From positions 1-48,601 of the forward strand of contig JAKSTP010000021.1 of assembly GCA_024402505.1 (NCBI GenBank): DNA of 48,601 nt. The letters are read 5' to 3'. The notes below the pieces were generated by a model. It had not been told where the DNA came from and ran no database searches. It saw nothing but the letters and a program-made list of their open reading frames with translations. This DNA is from Treponema sp. GTDB taxonomy: Bacteria > Spirochaetota > Spirochaetia > Treponematales > Treponemataceae. A program made the position numbers and the translations under genes. How positions within the stretch are numbered: position 1 is the first letter of the stretch; each line of letters starts with the position of its first letter. This document shows positions 32,516 to 42,131 of the stretch, one piece after another.

Positions 32516-35110
32516 ATGGATTACAGCAAATTTACTATTAAATCACAGGAAGCTCTTCAAGAAGCATCTTCTTTGGCCATGCAGAACGACTGTCCGGAAA
32601 TTGGGGCAGCACATGTTCTTCTGGCACTTTTGAATCAGGAAGATGGTCTTGTTTCTCCAATTGTAGAAAATGTAGGTGTAAATCCTGCAAAACTTGCACA
32701 GGATGTACGTTCACTTCTGGACTCGTTGCCTAAGGTTTCTGGCAGCGCAAATGTTTATATGAGCCAGGATCTGCAGAAAATTCTTTCAAAAGCGGAAAAG
32801 GAAATGGCTGCTTTGAAGGATCAGTATCTTTCCACTGAACACATTCTTCTTGCCATGACAGAAAGTTCCGGAAGCACAGGAGATCTTCTGAAAAAGAATG
32901 GCATTACTCACGATGCAGTTTTGAAGGCATTGAAGGCTGTTCGTGGAAATCAGAGTGTAGATTCCAACGATCCTGAAAGCAAAAGCCGAACATTGGAAAA
33001 ATATACCCGAGATCTTACAGCTGCAGCCCGTCAGGATAAAATTGATCCGGTAATTGGCCGAGACGAAGAAATCCGTAGGGTAATGCAGGTTTTGTGCCGT
33101 CGTACAAAAAACAATCCGGTTATTATTGGGGAACCGGGCGTTGGTAAAACTGCCATTGTTGAAGGATTGGCACGCCGTATTGCCAGCGGTGATGTTCCGG
33201 AAAGCCTAAAGGACAAAAGGCTCCTTTCTCTGGATTTAGGAAGTCTTGTGGCTGGTGCCAAATTCCGAGGTGAATTTGAAGAACGACTTAAGGCGCTAAT
33301 TCAGGAAGTAACAAAATCGGAAGGGCAGATTATCCTTTTTATAGATGAACTTCATACACTGGTAGGTGCTGGTGCCACAGAAGGCAGTATGGACGCCTCG
33401 AATCTTCTGAAGCCAGCCCTTGCTCGCGGAGAACTCCGTGCAATTGGTGCCACAACCCTGGACGAATACCGTAAGTACATAGAAAAAGATGCTGCACTTG
33501 AACGCCGGTTCCAGCAGGTTTACTGTGCAGAGCCTACTGTTGAGGACACAATCGCCATTCTCCGAGGCCTGCGGGACAAATACGAAATCCATCACGGGGT
33601 TCGCATTGAGGATGAAGCTCTGGTTTCGGCAGCTACCCTTTCCAACCGTTACATCACCAACCGTTTTATGCCCGACAAGGCCATTGACCTTGTGGATGAA
33701 GCAGCCAGCCGACTGAAAATGGAAATTGAAAGTCAGCCTGTAGAACTGGACCGTCTGGAACGAAAAATTCTTCAGCTTCAGATAGAAAAACAGTCTCTTT
33801 CTAAGGAAGACGATGCTGCATCAAAAGAACGACTTGAAAAACTGGAAAAAGAACTTTCGGAGATTTCAAACCAGCGGGACGCCATGAAACTTCAGTGGCA
33901 GAACGAAAAGAATACCATCAACAAAAGCCGGGACCTTAAAAGCGAACTGGAAAAGGCCCGTTTTGAAGAAGAAAAGTTTACCCGGGAAGGAAATCTTGAA
34001 AAGGCCGCCGAATACAAATATTCGATCATTCCGGGACTGGAAAAAGAGCTGAAAGAAGCCCTGGCCAATGAGAAAAAGCCTTCCGAAAATGCCGGTGGAG
34101 TTTCCAACAGCCTTTTGCGCCAGTCAGTTACCGAAGAAGACATTGCAAAAGTAGTTTCTTCATGGACGGGCATTCCTGTTACAAAAATGATGAGTGGAGA
34201 AAAACAGAAGTACTTGGAACTGGAAAACGTTCTTCACAAGCGGGTTGTAGGTCAGGAGGAAGCCGTACAGGTTGTAAGCGATGCTATCCGCCGAAACCGT
34301 TCAGGACTTTCTGATCCAAACAGACCTTTGGGAAGCTTTATGTTTATTGGTCCTACAGGAGTTGGAAAAACTGAGCTTGCAAAAACATTGGCCGACTTCC
34401 TGTTCAACGACGAAAAGGCCCTTACCCGAATTGACATGAGTGAATATATGGAAAAATTCAGTGTGACCCGTTTGATTGGAGCACCTCCAGGATACGTTGG
34501 TTACGATGAAGGCGGTCAGCTTACAGAAGCAGTGCGTCGCCGTCCATATTCAGTCATTCTTTTTGATGAAGTAGAAAAGGCCCATCCTGATGTTTTCAAT
34601 GTGCTTTTGCAGGTTCTTGATGACGGCCGACTTACCGACGGACAGGGACGTGTTGTTGATTTTAAGAACACCATCATCATTATGACAAGCAACCTTGGAA
34701 GTGACCTGATTCTGGAAGCTGAAACTGCCGAGCAGATTAAAGCAATTCGTCCGCAGATAGATCAGCTTTTGTTTGGTCACTTCCGTCCAGAATTCCTGAA
34801 CCGAATCGACGAAATTGTCATGTTCAATCGACTTGGAAAAGACCATATTCGAAGCATTGTACGCCAGCAGCTGGACCGTGTTTGTCACCGCCTGGAAGAC
34901 CGCCGCTTAAGCATTTCCTACGATGATCAGGTGCTGGATTTCCTTTGCGAAAAAGGCTACGAACCTGCCATGGGAGCCCGCCCAGTAAAACGAGCCGTTC
35001 AGAATTACGTGGAAAATACTCTGGCCAGAACTCTTCTTGGGGGAAATATTACGGAAGGCAGCGTTATTACTTTGATAGTAAAGGACGGAGCAATTCAGGT
35101 AAATCTTTAA
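32516..35110 (+). CDS. clpB: ClpB disaggregase (Hsp100)
   Basis: 864 residues, full family length. N-terminal Clp-N repeats ([13 protein letters not shown]..., STEHILLAM), first AAA domain with Walker [10 protein letters not shown] and Walker B ILFIDELH, a middle coiled coil around 405-525 (heptad-rich [20 protein letters not shown]) that distinguishes ClpB from ClpA/C, second AAA domain with GPTGVGKTE and [13 protein letters not shown], and the small C-terminal domain ([16 protein letters not shown]). Works with DnaK to dissolve protein aggregates. No Shine-Dalgarno at good spacing; the promoter predicts a leaderless mRNA. Confidence 0.97.
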   Translation: MDYSKFTIKSQEALQEASSLAMQNDCPEIGAAHVLLALLNQEDGLVSPIVENVGVNPAKLAQDVRSLLDSLPKVSGSANVYMSQDLQKILSKAEKEMAALKDQYLSTEHILLAMTESSGSTGDLLKKNGITHDAVLKALKAVRGNQSVDSNDPESKSRTLEKYTRDLTAAARQDKIDPVIGRDEEIRRVMQVLCRRTKNNPVIIGEPGVGKTAIVEGLARRIASGDVPESLKDKRLLSLDLGSLVAGAKFRGEFEERLKALIQEVTKSEGQIILFIDELHTLVGAGATEGSMDASNLLKPALARGELRAIGATTLDEYRKYIEKDAALERRFQQVYCAEPTVEDTIAILRGLRDKYEIHHGVRIEDEALVSAATLSNRYITNRFMPDKAIDLVDEAASRLKMEIESQPVELDRLERKILQLQIEKQSLSKEDDAASKERLEKLEKELSEISNQRDAMKLQWQNEKNTINKSRDLKSELEKARFEEEKFTREGNLEKAAEYKYSIIPGLEKELKEALANEKKPSENAGGVSNSLLRQSVTEEDIAKVVSSWTGIPVTKMMSGEKQKYLELENVLHKRVVGQEEAVQVVSDAIRRNRSGLSDPNRPLGSFMFIGPTGVGKTELAKTLADFLFNDEKALTRIDMSEYMEKFSVTRLIGAPPGYVGYDEGGQLTEAVRRRPYSVILFDEVEKAHPDVFNVLLQVLDDGRLTDGQGRVVDFKNTIIIMTSNLGSDLILEAETAEQIKAIRPQIDQLLFGHFRPEFLNRIDEIVMFNRLGKDHIRSIVRQQLDRVCHRLEDRRLSISYDDQVLDFLCEKGYEPAMGARPVKRAVQNYVENTLARTLLGGNITEGSVITLIVKDGAIQVNL

Positions 35111-35153
35111 TCTTAATTTTATATCACCATTTCTGGCGAATTAACACCATTAT

Positions 35154-35197
35154 TACCGTTTAATTCACTTGTATCCGTGAGTTAAACGGTATATAAT
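35154..35197 (+). promoter_or_regulatory. hipBA promoter with palindromic operator
   Basis: Inverted arms 35154-35168 (TACCGTTTAATTCAC) and 35177-35191 match at 14 of 15 positions around an 8-base centre. The -35 box TTGTAT (35169-35174) lies in that centre, and TATAAT (35192-35197) abuts the right arm with a 17-bp spacer. A dimeric repressor bound here, most simply HipB, would block polymerase directly. Confidence 0.82.
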
Positions 35198-35216
35198 TTT
35201 CTTGTAAGAGGATTAT

Positions 35217-35564
35217 ATGGATTTTAGATTCAGCTCAAATGAAATTATTTGTCAGGAAATGGGAAAACGAATTAAGGATTACCGTATTTCCATGAATCTT
35301 ACTCAGGCCCAGCTTGCCGAAAACTGCGGGATTCCCAAACGAACAGTTGAAAGAATTGAAAGCGGTGAAAACAAATCTATAGATAATTTCCTTGCAGTAT
35401 TACGGGCACTGAATCTTCTTGGTAAAATTGATTTTCTTATTCCAGAACAAGAACTGCGCCCAACTGATATAGTTTTCAACAAGCCGGTAAGACTTAGGGC
35501 TTCTTCAAAATCAAATAAATCCACTACCGTAAAAGGCATAATCAATTGGGAGACTGACAAATGA
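35217..35564 (+). CDS. hipB: HipB-type XRE-family antitoxin/repressor
   Basis: 115 residues. The helix-turn-helix spans about 13-60 (GKRIKDYRISMNLTQAQLAENCGIPKRTVERIESGENKS). The C-terminal ~50 residues are basic and probably flexible. It would bind the palindrome at 35154-35191 and hold HipA inactive. AAGAGG lies 5 nt before the ATG; the same TAAGAGGATTATATG start context recurs at the GH115 gene. Stop and HipA start overlap as ATGA. Confidence 0.88.
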   Translation: MDFRFSSNEIICQEMGKRIKDYRISMNLTQAQLAENCGIPKRTVERIESGENKSIDNFLAVLRALNLLGKIDFLIPEQELRPTDIVFNKPVRLRASSKSNKSTTVKGIINWETDK

Positions 35565-36874
35565 TTCATGCAGAAGTAAAACTTTGGAATAAAACTATAG
35601 GTGCTGTTACCCAGGATGAACAAAGTGGCCGCATCAGATTTAACTACTCGGACGACTTCATAGAATTTGCATCTCCCAGGGGAATACAGCTTTCCCCCAT
35701 AACCATGCCCATTAATCGCACAGTATACGATTTTTCAGAACTGGCAGACAGCGGCACTTTCCGGGGACTTCCAGGACTTCTGGCAGACTCCATGCCCGAT
35801 AAATTCGGTAATAAGATTATAAGAAAATACCTTGAAGAACGGGGTATAAACGATGATGATTTCGGTGCAGTTGAAAGACTTTTGTACACCGGGCAACGAG
35901 GCATGGGTGCCCTTGAATACGAACCTGTCAGCAGTTTAGTAAAAGAATATGAAGATTCCATTGATCTTGAAAAACTTGTAAAGTGTGCTTCGGATATTCT
36001 GGCGGAACGTGAAAATTTTAAGTTGAACAGCGATGAAGTTTCCATGAGTCAGATTCTTGCTGTGGGAACTTCAGCTGGTGGAGCCCGGGCAAAAGCGGTA
36101 ATTGCGTGGAACCGTGAAACAAATGATATAAGGTCTGGGCAGATTAAACCCCTTCCCGGATATGAACACTGGCTCATTAAGTTTGACGGTATTCAGAATA
36201 ATAAAGATGAAGGGGATCTGGAACCTGATCCAAGATGCCTTACCCGCATAGAATATGCTTACTATCTTATGGCTCAGGACTGTGGTATTCCCATGATGCA
36301 GTCTACACTAAAAGAAGAAAATGGCTTTTATCACTTTATGACAAAACGATTTGACCGTACCGACCAAGGTGAAAAACTGCACATGCAAACCTTAGGAGCC
36401 ATTGCACATTTTGACTTAAAAAATAATGCGGGAACAAATTCCTATGAACAGGCGGGTTATATAATCCGGCGTATGGAACTGGGCCAGAAAACTCTTGATC
36501 AATTTTTCAGACGGGGAGTTTTCAATATCTGTGGAAGAAATCACGATGATCACGTGAAGAATACCTCTTTCCTAATGAATAAACAGGGGCAATGGTCTTT
36601 ATCACCGGCTTATGACCTTACCTACTCCTATAAACCAGGAGGACGATATACAAATACTCACCACCTTAGTCTGAACGGCAAATTGGAAAATCATACACTG
36701 GAAGATCTTCTGGCTTTTGGAAAAAGTCTTGATATTAGGGAAGGAAAAGCAAAAGCCATTATTTCCGAAGTACAAGATGCTATTTCTCAATGGGAAAAGT
36801 ATTCCAATCTTGCAAAAGTGCCTGAAGAATTATCCAGCATAATTGAAAAACAGCACATCTTTTTTAATTTATAA
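35561..36874 (+). CDS. hipA: HipA-type serine/threonine kinase toxin
   Basis: 437 residues, full length. The N-terminal HipA_N domain (WNKTIGAVTQDEQSGRIRFNY, LPGLLADSMPDKFGN) is followed by the kinase core: the glycine loop AVGTSAGGARAKAVIA (167-182), HWLIKFDG with the ATP-contacting Lys, catalytic loop GRNHDDHVKN (325-334), and the metal-binding Asp in SPAYDLTYS (348-356). E. coli HipA phosphorylates glutamyl-tRNA synthetase and causes dormancy; the target here is presumed similar but unproven. All catalytic residues look intact, so it should be an active toxin. Confidence 0.92.
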   Translation: MIHAEVKLWNKTIGAVTQDEQSGRIRFNYSDDFIEFASPRGIQLSPITMPINRTVYDFSELADSGTFRGLPGLLADSMPDKFGNKIIRKYLEERGINDDDFGAVERLLYTGQRGMGALEYEPVSSLVKEYEDSIDLEKLVKCASDILAERENFKLNSDEVSMSQILAVGTSAGGARAKAVIAWNRETNDIRSGQIKPLPGYEHWLIKFDGIQNNKDEGDLEPDPRCLTRIEYAYYLMAQDCGIPMMQSTLKEENGFYHFMTKRFDRTDQGEKLHMQTLGAIAHFDLKNNAGTNSYEQAGYIIRRMELGQKTLDQFFRRGVFNICGRNHDDHVKNTSFLMNKQGQWSLSPAYDLTYSYKPGGRYTNTHHLSLNGKLENHTLEDLLAFGKSLDIREGKAKAIISEVQDAISQWEKYSNLAKVPEELSSIIEKQHIFFNL

Positions 36875-36938
36875 AAACGCCTTCCTGCTACTACACAAAA
36901 TTGCAATAGCATACTAGAATACAAGTTAAGAGGATTAT

Positions 36939-39818
36939 ATGAAGATTATTTCATCCATTTTTTATTTTGAAGATTCTGCTTTTTCCGGCGTAAAAAAGAT
37001 TGCCGAAAAAGTTATGCATGATATTGAGCTTGTTACCGGAAAATGCCCTGCTAAAAAAGACCTTCCGGCAGGTGCATCCCTTTCAGACCTTGGTGAGGGC
37101 GCCGTAGTTTTTGGAACCATAGGTAAATCGGCTTTCCTGGACAATCTTTCTAAAGAAGGTACCATTGACCTGAGCGAAGTTGAAGGGAAACGGGAAGTTT
37201 ATCTTTTCAAGGTGATTGGAAATTCTCTGGTAATTGCCGGATCAGACAAACGTGGTACAATCTACGGACTTTTTCATCTTTCTGAACTCCTTGGTGTTTC
37301 TCCACTGGTAGACTGGTGCAATATTCTTCCTGTTACTAACAAAGATGCAGAAATTGTTGATACAGACAGTTTTGCTTCAAAAGAACCAAGCGTTCGCTTC
37401 CGAGGTTTTTTCATCAACGACGAATGGCCTGCTTTTGGAAACTGGTCGCTTAAAAACTTCAAGGGCGTAAATGCAGACTGTTACGAACATGTTTTTGAAC
37501 TGCTCCTGCGCCTTAAGGGAAACTATCTGTGGCCGGCCATGTGGGCAAGCCGCTTTTCCGATGACGGACCTGGCCTTGCAAACGCCGAACTTGCCGACGA
37601 AATGGGCGTTGTAATGGGGGCTTCTCATCACGAACCTTGCTGCCGTGCCGGAGAAGAATATCGCTATCTTCGGGGACCTGGATCAATCTACGGGGACGCC
37701 TGGAACTTCATTAAAAATGAACAGGGAATCACTAAATTCTGGGAAGACGGCCTTAAACGCAACGGAAAATTCGACAATGTAATTACTGTTGGTATGCGTG
37801 GAGAAGCCGACACTGCCATCATGCAGAATGCCACTCTTAAAGACAATATTGATCTTTTGCGTAACGTTCTTAAAACCCAGAACCGCCTTATCCGTGAAAA
37901 TGTGAACAGCAATCTTGAAGAAGTTCCACGCATGCTGGCACTATACAAGGAAGTTGAACCATATTTCTACGGCGACGAACATACAAAAGGTCTTATGGAC
38001 GATCCTGAACTGGATGGCGTTACACTTATGCTTTGTGACGACAATCACGGAAATCTTCGCACTGTACCTACAAAAAAAATGCGCAGTCACAAAGGTGGCT
38101 ACGGTATGTACTATCACTTTGACTACCATGGTTCCCCTTTCAGCTACGAATGGATTAATACAACTCACCTGGCAAAAGTTAAGGAACAGATGTGTGCCGC
38201 TTACGATTTTGGAATCCAGGATCTGTGGATTGTAAACGTAGGTGATATTCTTACAAACGAATTCCCACTCAGCTATTTTTTGAATCTGGCCTACGATTAC
38301 GAAAAATATTCCGATTCAGAATACACTGTAGAAAAATATACACGGGCCTGGATTGCACAGCAGTTCCCTGGATTCACCGCCGAACAGCAAGATGATATTT
38401 ACTTTATCATCAACGGTTATACAAAACTTTCTCACCGCCGCCGAACAGAAGCTCTTACTTCAGAAACTTACCACGCAGTAAATTATGGTGAAAGTGATGA
38501 AACACTTGCCTGGGCTCAGAATATTATGGACCGTGCAGAAAAACTAAAGAAACACCTGGCTCTTAATCCACTCAGAAAAGATGAGATGAGCGGTTTCTTT
38601 GCCCAGGTTTACTATCCTGCCATGGGAACAATGAACGTGCTTAAAATGCAGCTTCTTGCCGGAAAAAATCACTGGTACGCCGAAAAAGGCATCTGGGCTG
38701 CCCACGACTTTATTCCTGAAATTGAAAAATGCATTGATTTTGACCGGGCTCTTGTTGCCGAGCTTGATAAAGTTGACGGCGGAAAATACTACGGTCAGGG
38801 CTGGAGTCAGCATGTAGGATTCAAGCACTGGAACGAAGAAGAAAATCAGTATCCTGTTTACCACACTTTCCGCGCTCCAGATAAACCTCGTCTTATTGCA
38901 TGGCTTGATGGTGATGATATGACAAGTTCTGGCCTTGACTGGAACCGCCGTCCTCTGGTAAGTTCAGCTTTCTGTGATCCTGACTGCACTTCTTTTGCAG
39001 TAAATCTTGCCAGTGGCCGCCCGGACACAGTACCTTTCCGCTTCAAGGTAGACGCCGACTGGATTTCCGTTACCAAAATGGAAGGTGAAGTGGGCGGTAA
39101 AAATGGTATTGAAAAAATCCTGATTGCCGTAAATCGTGAAAAACTTGCCGGTGCAGCAGAAAAATCCACTACCGTTTTCATCGAAAATGATGATAGAAGT
39201 GCCGGTGGTGTACGCATTCCGCTTATTATCAACGCAGATACTCTTAATGCCGCTGATTTCCCGGAAGACACAATCCTTCAGAAAGGACCATTCATTTCTA
39301 TTGATGCAGAACGCTTCAACGAAAATGTAGCTGGCACAGACACTGAAGGAAACGTAACCTGTTTTGAAGTGCTTCCTGACTATGGAAAACTGAACTCAGG
39401 TGTAAAGGTAGAAAATGTTACATCTTATTTCCGTGAAGATTTGAAAAACGCACCTTGCCTTAAATACAACTTTGCTTTGGCCAGTGCAGGCAACGGTATT
39501 CTTAAGGTGGATTTCTACATGAACCCAAGCAATCCTGCAACTCAGGACAATTACTTCCGCTTCGGTGCAGCCTTAAACGGCAAAAAAGTGCTTATTGATT
39601 GTGTTGATAAAGATTTCCACGTTGGTGATAACCAGGAGCCTTGGGGAACCGATGTTACAAACAATATCCGTGTAAAATCAGCCTACTTTGACTGCAAGGA
39701 AGGCCTGAATACTCTGGAAGTATTTGCCGTTACACCAAATTTTGTTCTGGAAAAAATTGTAATGTACACCCAGGATAAAGAACCGCTTATTAAGGAAAGT
39801 TACCTGGGACCAAGATAA
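36939..39818 (+). CDS. GH115 alpha-glucuronidase
   Basis: 959 residues. Hallmarks of glycoside hydrolase family 115: RFRGFFINDEWPAFGNW (153-169), VFELLLRLKGNYLWPAMW (185-202), and ADEMGVVMGASHHEP; a C-terminal beta-rich region (from about 780) corresponds to the GH115 C-terminal domain. The family removes (4-O-methyl-)glucuronic acid side chains from xylan. There is no signal peptide: the N-terminus MKIISSIFYFEDSAFSG lacks the basic-hydrophobic pattern, so action on imported oligosaccharides in the cytoplasm is inferred. AGAGG lies 5 nt before the ATG. This is the clearest sign of a plant-fibre diet in the window. Confidence 0.92.
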   Translation: MKIISSIFYFEDSAFSGVKKIAEKVMHDIELVTGKCPAKKDLPAGASLSDLGEGAVVFGTIGKSAFLDNLSKEGTIDLSEVEGKREVYLFKVIGNSLVIAGSDKRGTIYGLFHLSELLGVSPLVDWCNILPVTNKDAEIVDTDSFASKEPSVRFRGFFINDEWPAFGNWSLKNFKGVNADCYEHVFELLLRLKGNYLWPAMWASRFSDDGPGLANAELADEMGVVMGASHHEPCCRAGEEYRYLRGPGSIYGDAWNFIKNEQGITKFWEDGLKRNGKFDNVITVGMRGEADTAIMQNATLKDNIDLLRNVLKTQNRLIRENVNSNLEEVPRMLALYKEVEPYFYGDEHTKGLMDDPELDGVTLMLCDDNHGNLRTVPTKKMRSHKGGYGMYYHFDYHGSPFSYEWINTTHLAKVKEQMCAAYDFGIQDLWIVNVGDILTNEFPLSYFLNLAYDYEKYSDSEYTVEKYTRAWIAQQFPGFTAEQQDDIYFIINGYTKLSHRRRTEALTSETYHAVNYGESDETLAWAQNIMDRAEKLKKHLALNPLRKDEMSGFFAQVYYPAMGTMNVLKMQLLAGKNHWYAEKGIWAAHDFIPEIEKCIDFDRALVAELDKVDGGKYYGQGWSQHVGFKHWNEEENQYPVYHTFRAPDKPRLIAWLDGDDMTSSGLDWNRRPLVSSAFCDPDCTSFAVNLASGRPDTVPFRFKVDADWISVTKMEGEVGGKNGIEKILIAVNREKLAGAAEKSTTVFIENDDRSAGGVRIPLIINADTLNAADFPEDTILQKGPFISIDAERFNENVAGTDTEGNVTCFEVLPDYGKLNSGVKVENVTSYFREDLKNAPCLKYNFALASAGNGILKVDFYMNPSNPATQDNYFRFGAALNGKKVLIDCVDKDFHVGDNQEPWGTDVTNNIRVKSAYFDCKEGLNTLEVFAVTPNFVLEKIVMYTQDKEPLIKESYLGPR

Positions 39819-39828
39819 AAAATCTCTC

Positions 39829-39956
39829 TGTCATGCTGAACTTGATTCAGCATCTGATAATCCAGGTAGATCCTGAAACAAGTTCAGGATGACATATCGG
39901 TTGTTCAGGGTGACATATCGGTTGTTCAGGGTGACATATCGGTTGTTCAGGGTGAC
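39829..39956. repeat. Palindromic repeat followed by a 21-bp tandem repeat
   Basis: Arms 39829-39855 and 39868-39894 match inverted at 24 of 27 positions (TGTCAT..CTGAACTTG..TTCAG). The end of the right arm plus a spacer is then repeated: three units of TGACATATCGGTTGTTCAGGG start at 39890, 39911 and 39932. Same design as the element at 23788-23920. Confidence 0.87.
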
Positions 39957-39990
39957 AAAATGCGGTGGTTGAGCTTAACCACCGCATTTT
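39957..39990. terminator. Bidirectional terminator between GH115 and the LEA-type lipoprotein gene
   Basis: Fourteen-bp stem AAAATGCGGTGGTT with its exact complement around a GAGCTT loop, followed on the plus strand by a long T run; a shorter T run exists on the minus strand. It serves two convergent genes. Confidence 0.88.
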
Positions 39991-39992
39991 TT

Positions 39993-40979
39993 TTATTTTG
40001 TAGAGATTTTTGAAAGTGGGATTTTAGCTGAATATGAAAGTGGTATGTCATTTATGTATTTCAGCTCAGTAAAACTCAGTTTACTGTCCACAGAAAATTC
40101 CGGATCTTCACCGCTTTTATTTATCATCTGAACAATGAATTTTCCCATCTTAAGTGTATTAAGAGTGGCAGTTACTGGAACTACGTTTGAATTTGCTGTA
40201 AGTTCCTTTTCCGAAAGTGCCAGGTCAATCAGATCACTTGAACCAGACTTAATGGCACAATTATCCAGATTACATTTCCATGAAGAGTTGCCTTCATTAG
40301 AAACGTTCAGATCAAAAGTAAACTTAAAGTTCAAATCAACTCCACTCAACAGTGCTTCAGTAACGGATTTTCCAGAAATAATCTGGGCCGCAACAGAAGC
40401 AGCTTTTGTTACAGCCATTCCACTGTTCTTAAGCATAGAAGTAAGTTCCGAAACTGAAGGCATAACCAGTCTTGCATTTGAAACCGAAAAATGTGGCTTG
40501 AAAACTGGAACTTCAAAATCAACATTAAAAGGTAATTCCAAAGACGAAAGATTTGCCAGAGGAACTGCACTCAAATCAAGATAAGCTGCACCTTTTACTG
40601 CAAATGGAAGAGACTCTTTTCCATCAGTTTCTTTTGCAATCTTCAAAATTGTTTCATACGGAATTTTAAAAGTAAAAGTGTTCTTTCGATTTCCTCTTGC
40701 CTCAACTTTAATTCCGTTGTCGGTTGTAAGTTCTGCATAAGTCAAATCTGAACAATTGATTGAAGCATCCACCTTCTGAATTGAAAAAGAAAGTGGATAG
40801 GGATTTGAAATGGAGTAATCACAAGTAAAAGTAATTCCTTCAAAATCCAGCCCTTTGATTGCAACAGACTCCATTTTAATTTCAGGGGAGTAGCCCAGTT
40901 CCTTCAATGTGGAACAGGAGAATGTTGTAAGTGCAAGCACCGCTGCCAGTACAATTAAAATCCTATTTTTCATTTTCAT
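39993..40979 (-). CDS. LEA-type-2-like outer-sheath or periplasmic lipoprotein
   Basis: 328 residues. Signal peptide MKMKNRILIVLAAVLALTTFSC with a spirochete-style lipobox; Cys22 would be lipidated. The mature protein has repeated beta-rich segments such as GITFTCDYSISNPYPLSFSIQKVDASINC, where the N-P-pattern resembles the WHy/LEA type 2 domain linked to desiccation or stress in other organisms. The function in spirochetes is unknown. The frame stays open well into galE; the start chosen is 4 bp after the galE stop with AAGAG upstream, giving a galE-lipoprotein operon. Confidence 0.78.
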   Translation of the reverse strand: MKMKNRILIVLAAVLALTTFSCSTLKELGYSPEIKMESVAIKGLDFEGITFTCDYSISNPYPLSFSIQKVDASINCSDLTYAELTTDNGIKVEARGNRKNTFTFKIPYETILKIAKETDGKESLPFAVKGAAYLDLSAVPLANLSSLELPFNVDFEVPVFKPHFSVSNARLVMPSVSELTSMLKNSGMAVTKAASVAAQIISGKSVTEALLSGVDLNFKFTFDLNVSNEGNSSWKCNLDNCAIKSGSSDLIDLALSEKELTANSNVVPVTATLNTLKMGKFIVQMINKSGEDPEFSVDSKLSFTELKYINDIPLSYSAKIPLSKISTK

Positions 40980-40983
40980 AATC

Positions 40984-42000
40984 TTACTCTTCATAACCAT
41001 TTGGATTGTTAGACTGCCATCTCCAGGAGTCTTCGCACATTTCCTTAATACCGTGCTGAGCTTTCCATCCCAGTTCCTTTTCGGCTTTTGAAGGATCTGC
41101 GTAACATGTAGCAATATCACCAGGGCGGCGTGGTTTAATTGAGTATAGAATCTTTACACCGTTTGCTTCTTCAAAATTGTGGATGATATCCATAACTGAA
41201 TATCCGTGGCCTGTTCCCAGATTGTAGATACAAAGTCCTGCTTTTTCTTCAATTTTTTTGAGCGCCTTAACGTGGCCGCTTGCAAGATCAACTACGTGGA
41301 TATAATCGCGAACACCAGTTCCATCTGGAGTATCGTAATCGTTTCCAAATACACCCAGTTCCTTAAGTTTTCCAACGGCAACCTGTGTTACGTAAGGCAT
41401 AAGATTGTTTGGAATTCCGTTAGGATTTTCTCCCATTGTTCCCGATTTGTGGGCCCCGATTGGATTAAAGTAGCGCAGAAGAATTACGTTCCATTCAGGA
41501 TCGGCCTTCTGCATATCGCTTAAAATCTGTTCCAGCATGGATTTAGTCCAGCCGTAAGGATTGGTGCACTGACCTTTAGGACATTCTTCTGTAATTGGAA
41601 TAAAAGCCGGATCACCGTAAACTGTTGCTGATGAAGAGAAAATAATGTTCTTACAGTTGTGTTTTCGCATTACATCAACCAGAGTGAGAGTACCTGAAAT
41701 ATTGTTTTCGTAGTATTCCCAAGGTTTTGAAACTGATTCTCCAACTGCCTTAAGACCTGCAAAGTGAATGACTGAATCAATTTTTTCTGCATCAAAGATT
41801 TTGTTCAGGGCTTCACGGTCAAGAATGTCTGCCTTGTAAAATTTCACTTTTTTTCCGGTGATTTTTTCTACTCGCTGAAGAGAGATTTCACTGGAATTTG
41901 AAAGATTATCAAGAACAACTACATCATAACCTGCATTCTGAAGTTCAATGACTGTGTGGCTTCCAATGTATCCGGAACCGCCTGTTACTAAAATAGACAT
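40984..42000 (-). CDS. galE: UDP-glucose 4-epimerase
   Basis: 338 residues; interconverts UDP-glucose and UDP-galactose with bound NAD+, for galactose use and surface glycan precursors. N-terminal NAD motif GGSGYIGSH (7-15), the Ser/Tyr/Lys set SSSATVYGD and [11 protein letters not shown] (YxxxK), and [12 protein letters not shown] as in characterised GalE. AAGGAG precedes the ATG. First gene of a two-gene unit, divergent from the AraC regulator by 131 bp. Confidence 0.96.
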   Translation of the reverse strand: MSILVTGGSGYIGSHTVIELQNAGYDVVVLDNLSNSSEISLQRVEKITGKKVKFYKADILDREALNKIFDAEKIDSVIHFAGLKAVGESVSKPWEYYENNISGTLTLVDVMRKHNCKNIIFSSSATVYGDPAFIPITEECPKGQCTNPYGWTKSMLEQILSDMQKADPEWNVILLRYFNPIGAHKSGTMGENPNGIPNNLMPYVTQVAVGKLKELGVFGNDYDTPDGTGVRDYIHVVDLASGHVKALKKIEEKAGLCIYNLGTGHGYSVMDIIHNFEEANGVKILYSIKPRRPGDIATCYADPSKAEKELGWKAQHGIKEMCEDSWRWQSNNPNGYEE

Positions 42001-42131
42001 ATAAATCTCCTTTTTGTTTTGATTTATATTAACCCCGGTTTTTCCATTTGTATATCGTTTATTGTTTAATCAATATGTAATTTTGTTGCATTTTACTCGA
42101 AAAAAGTTGATAATCTAACCAGGAACTGCAA

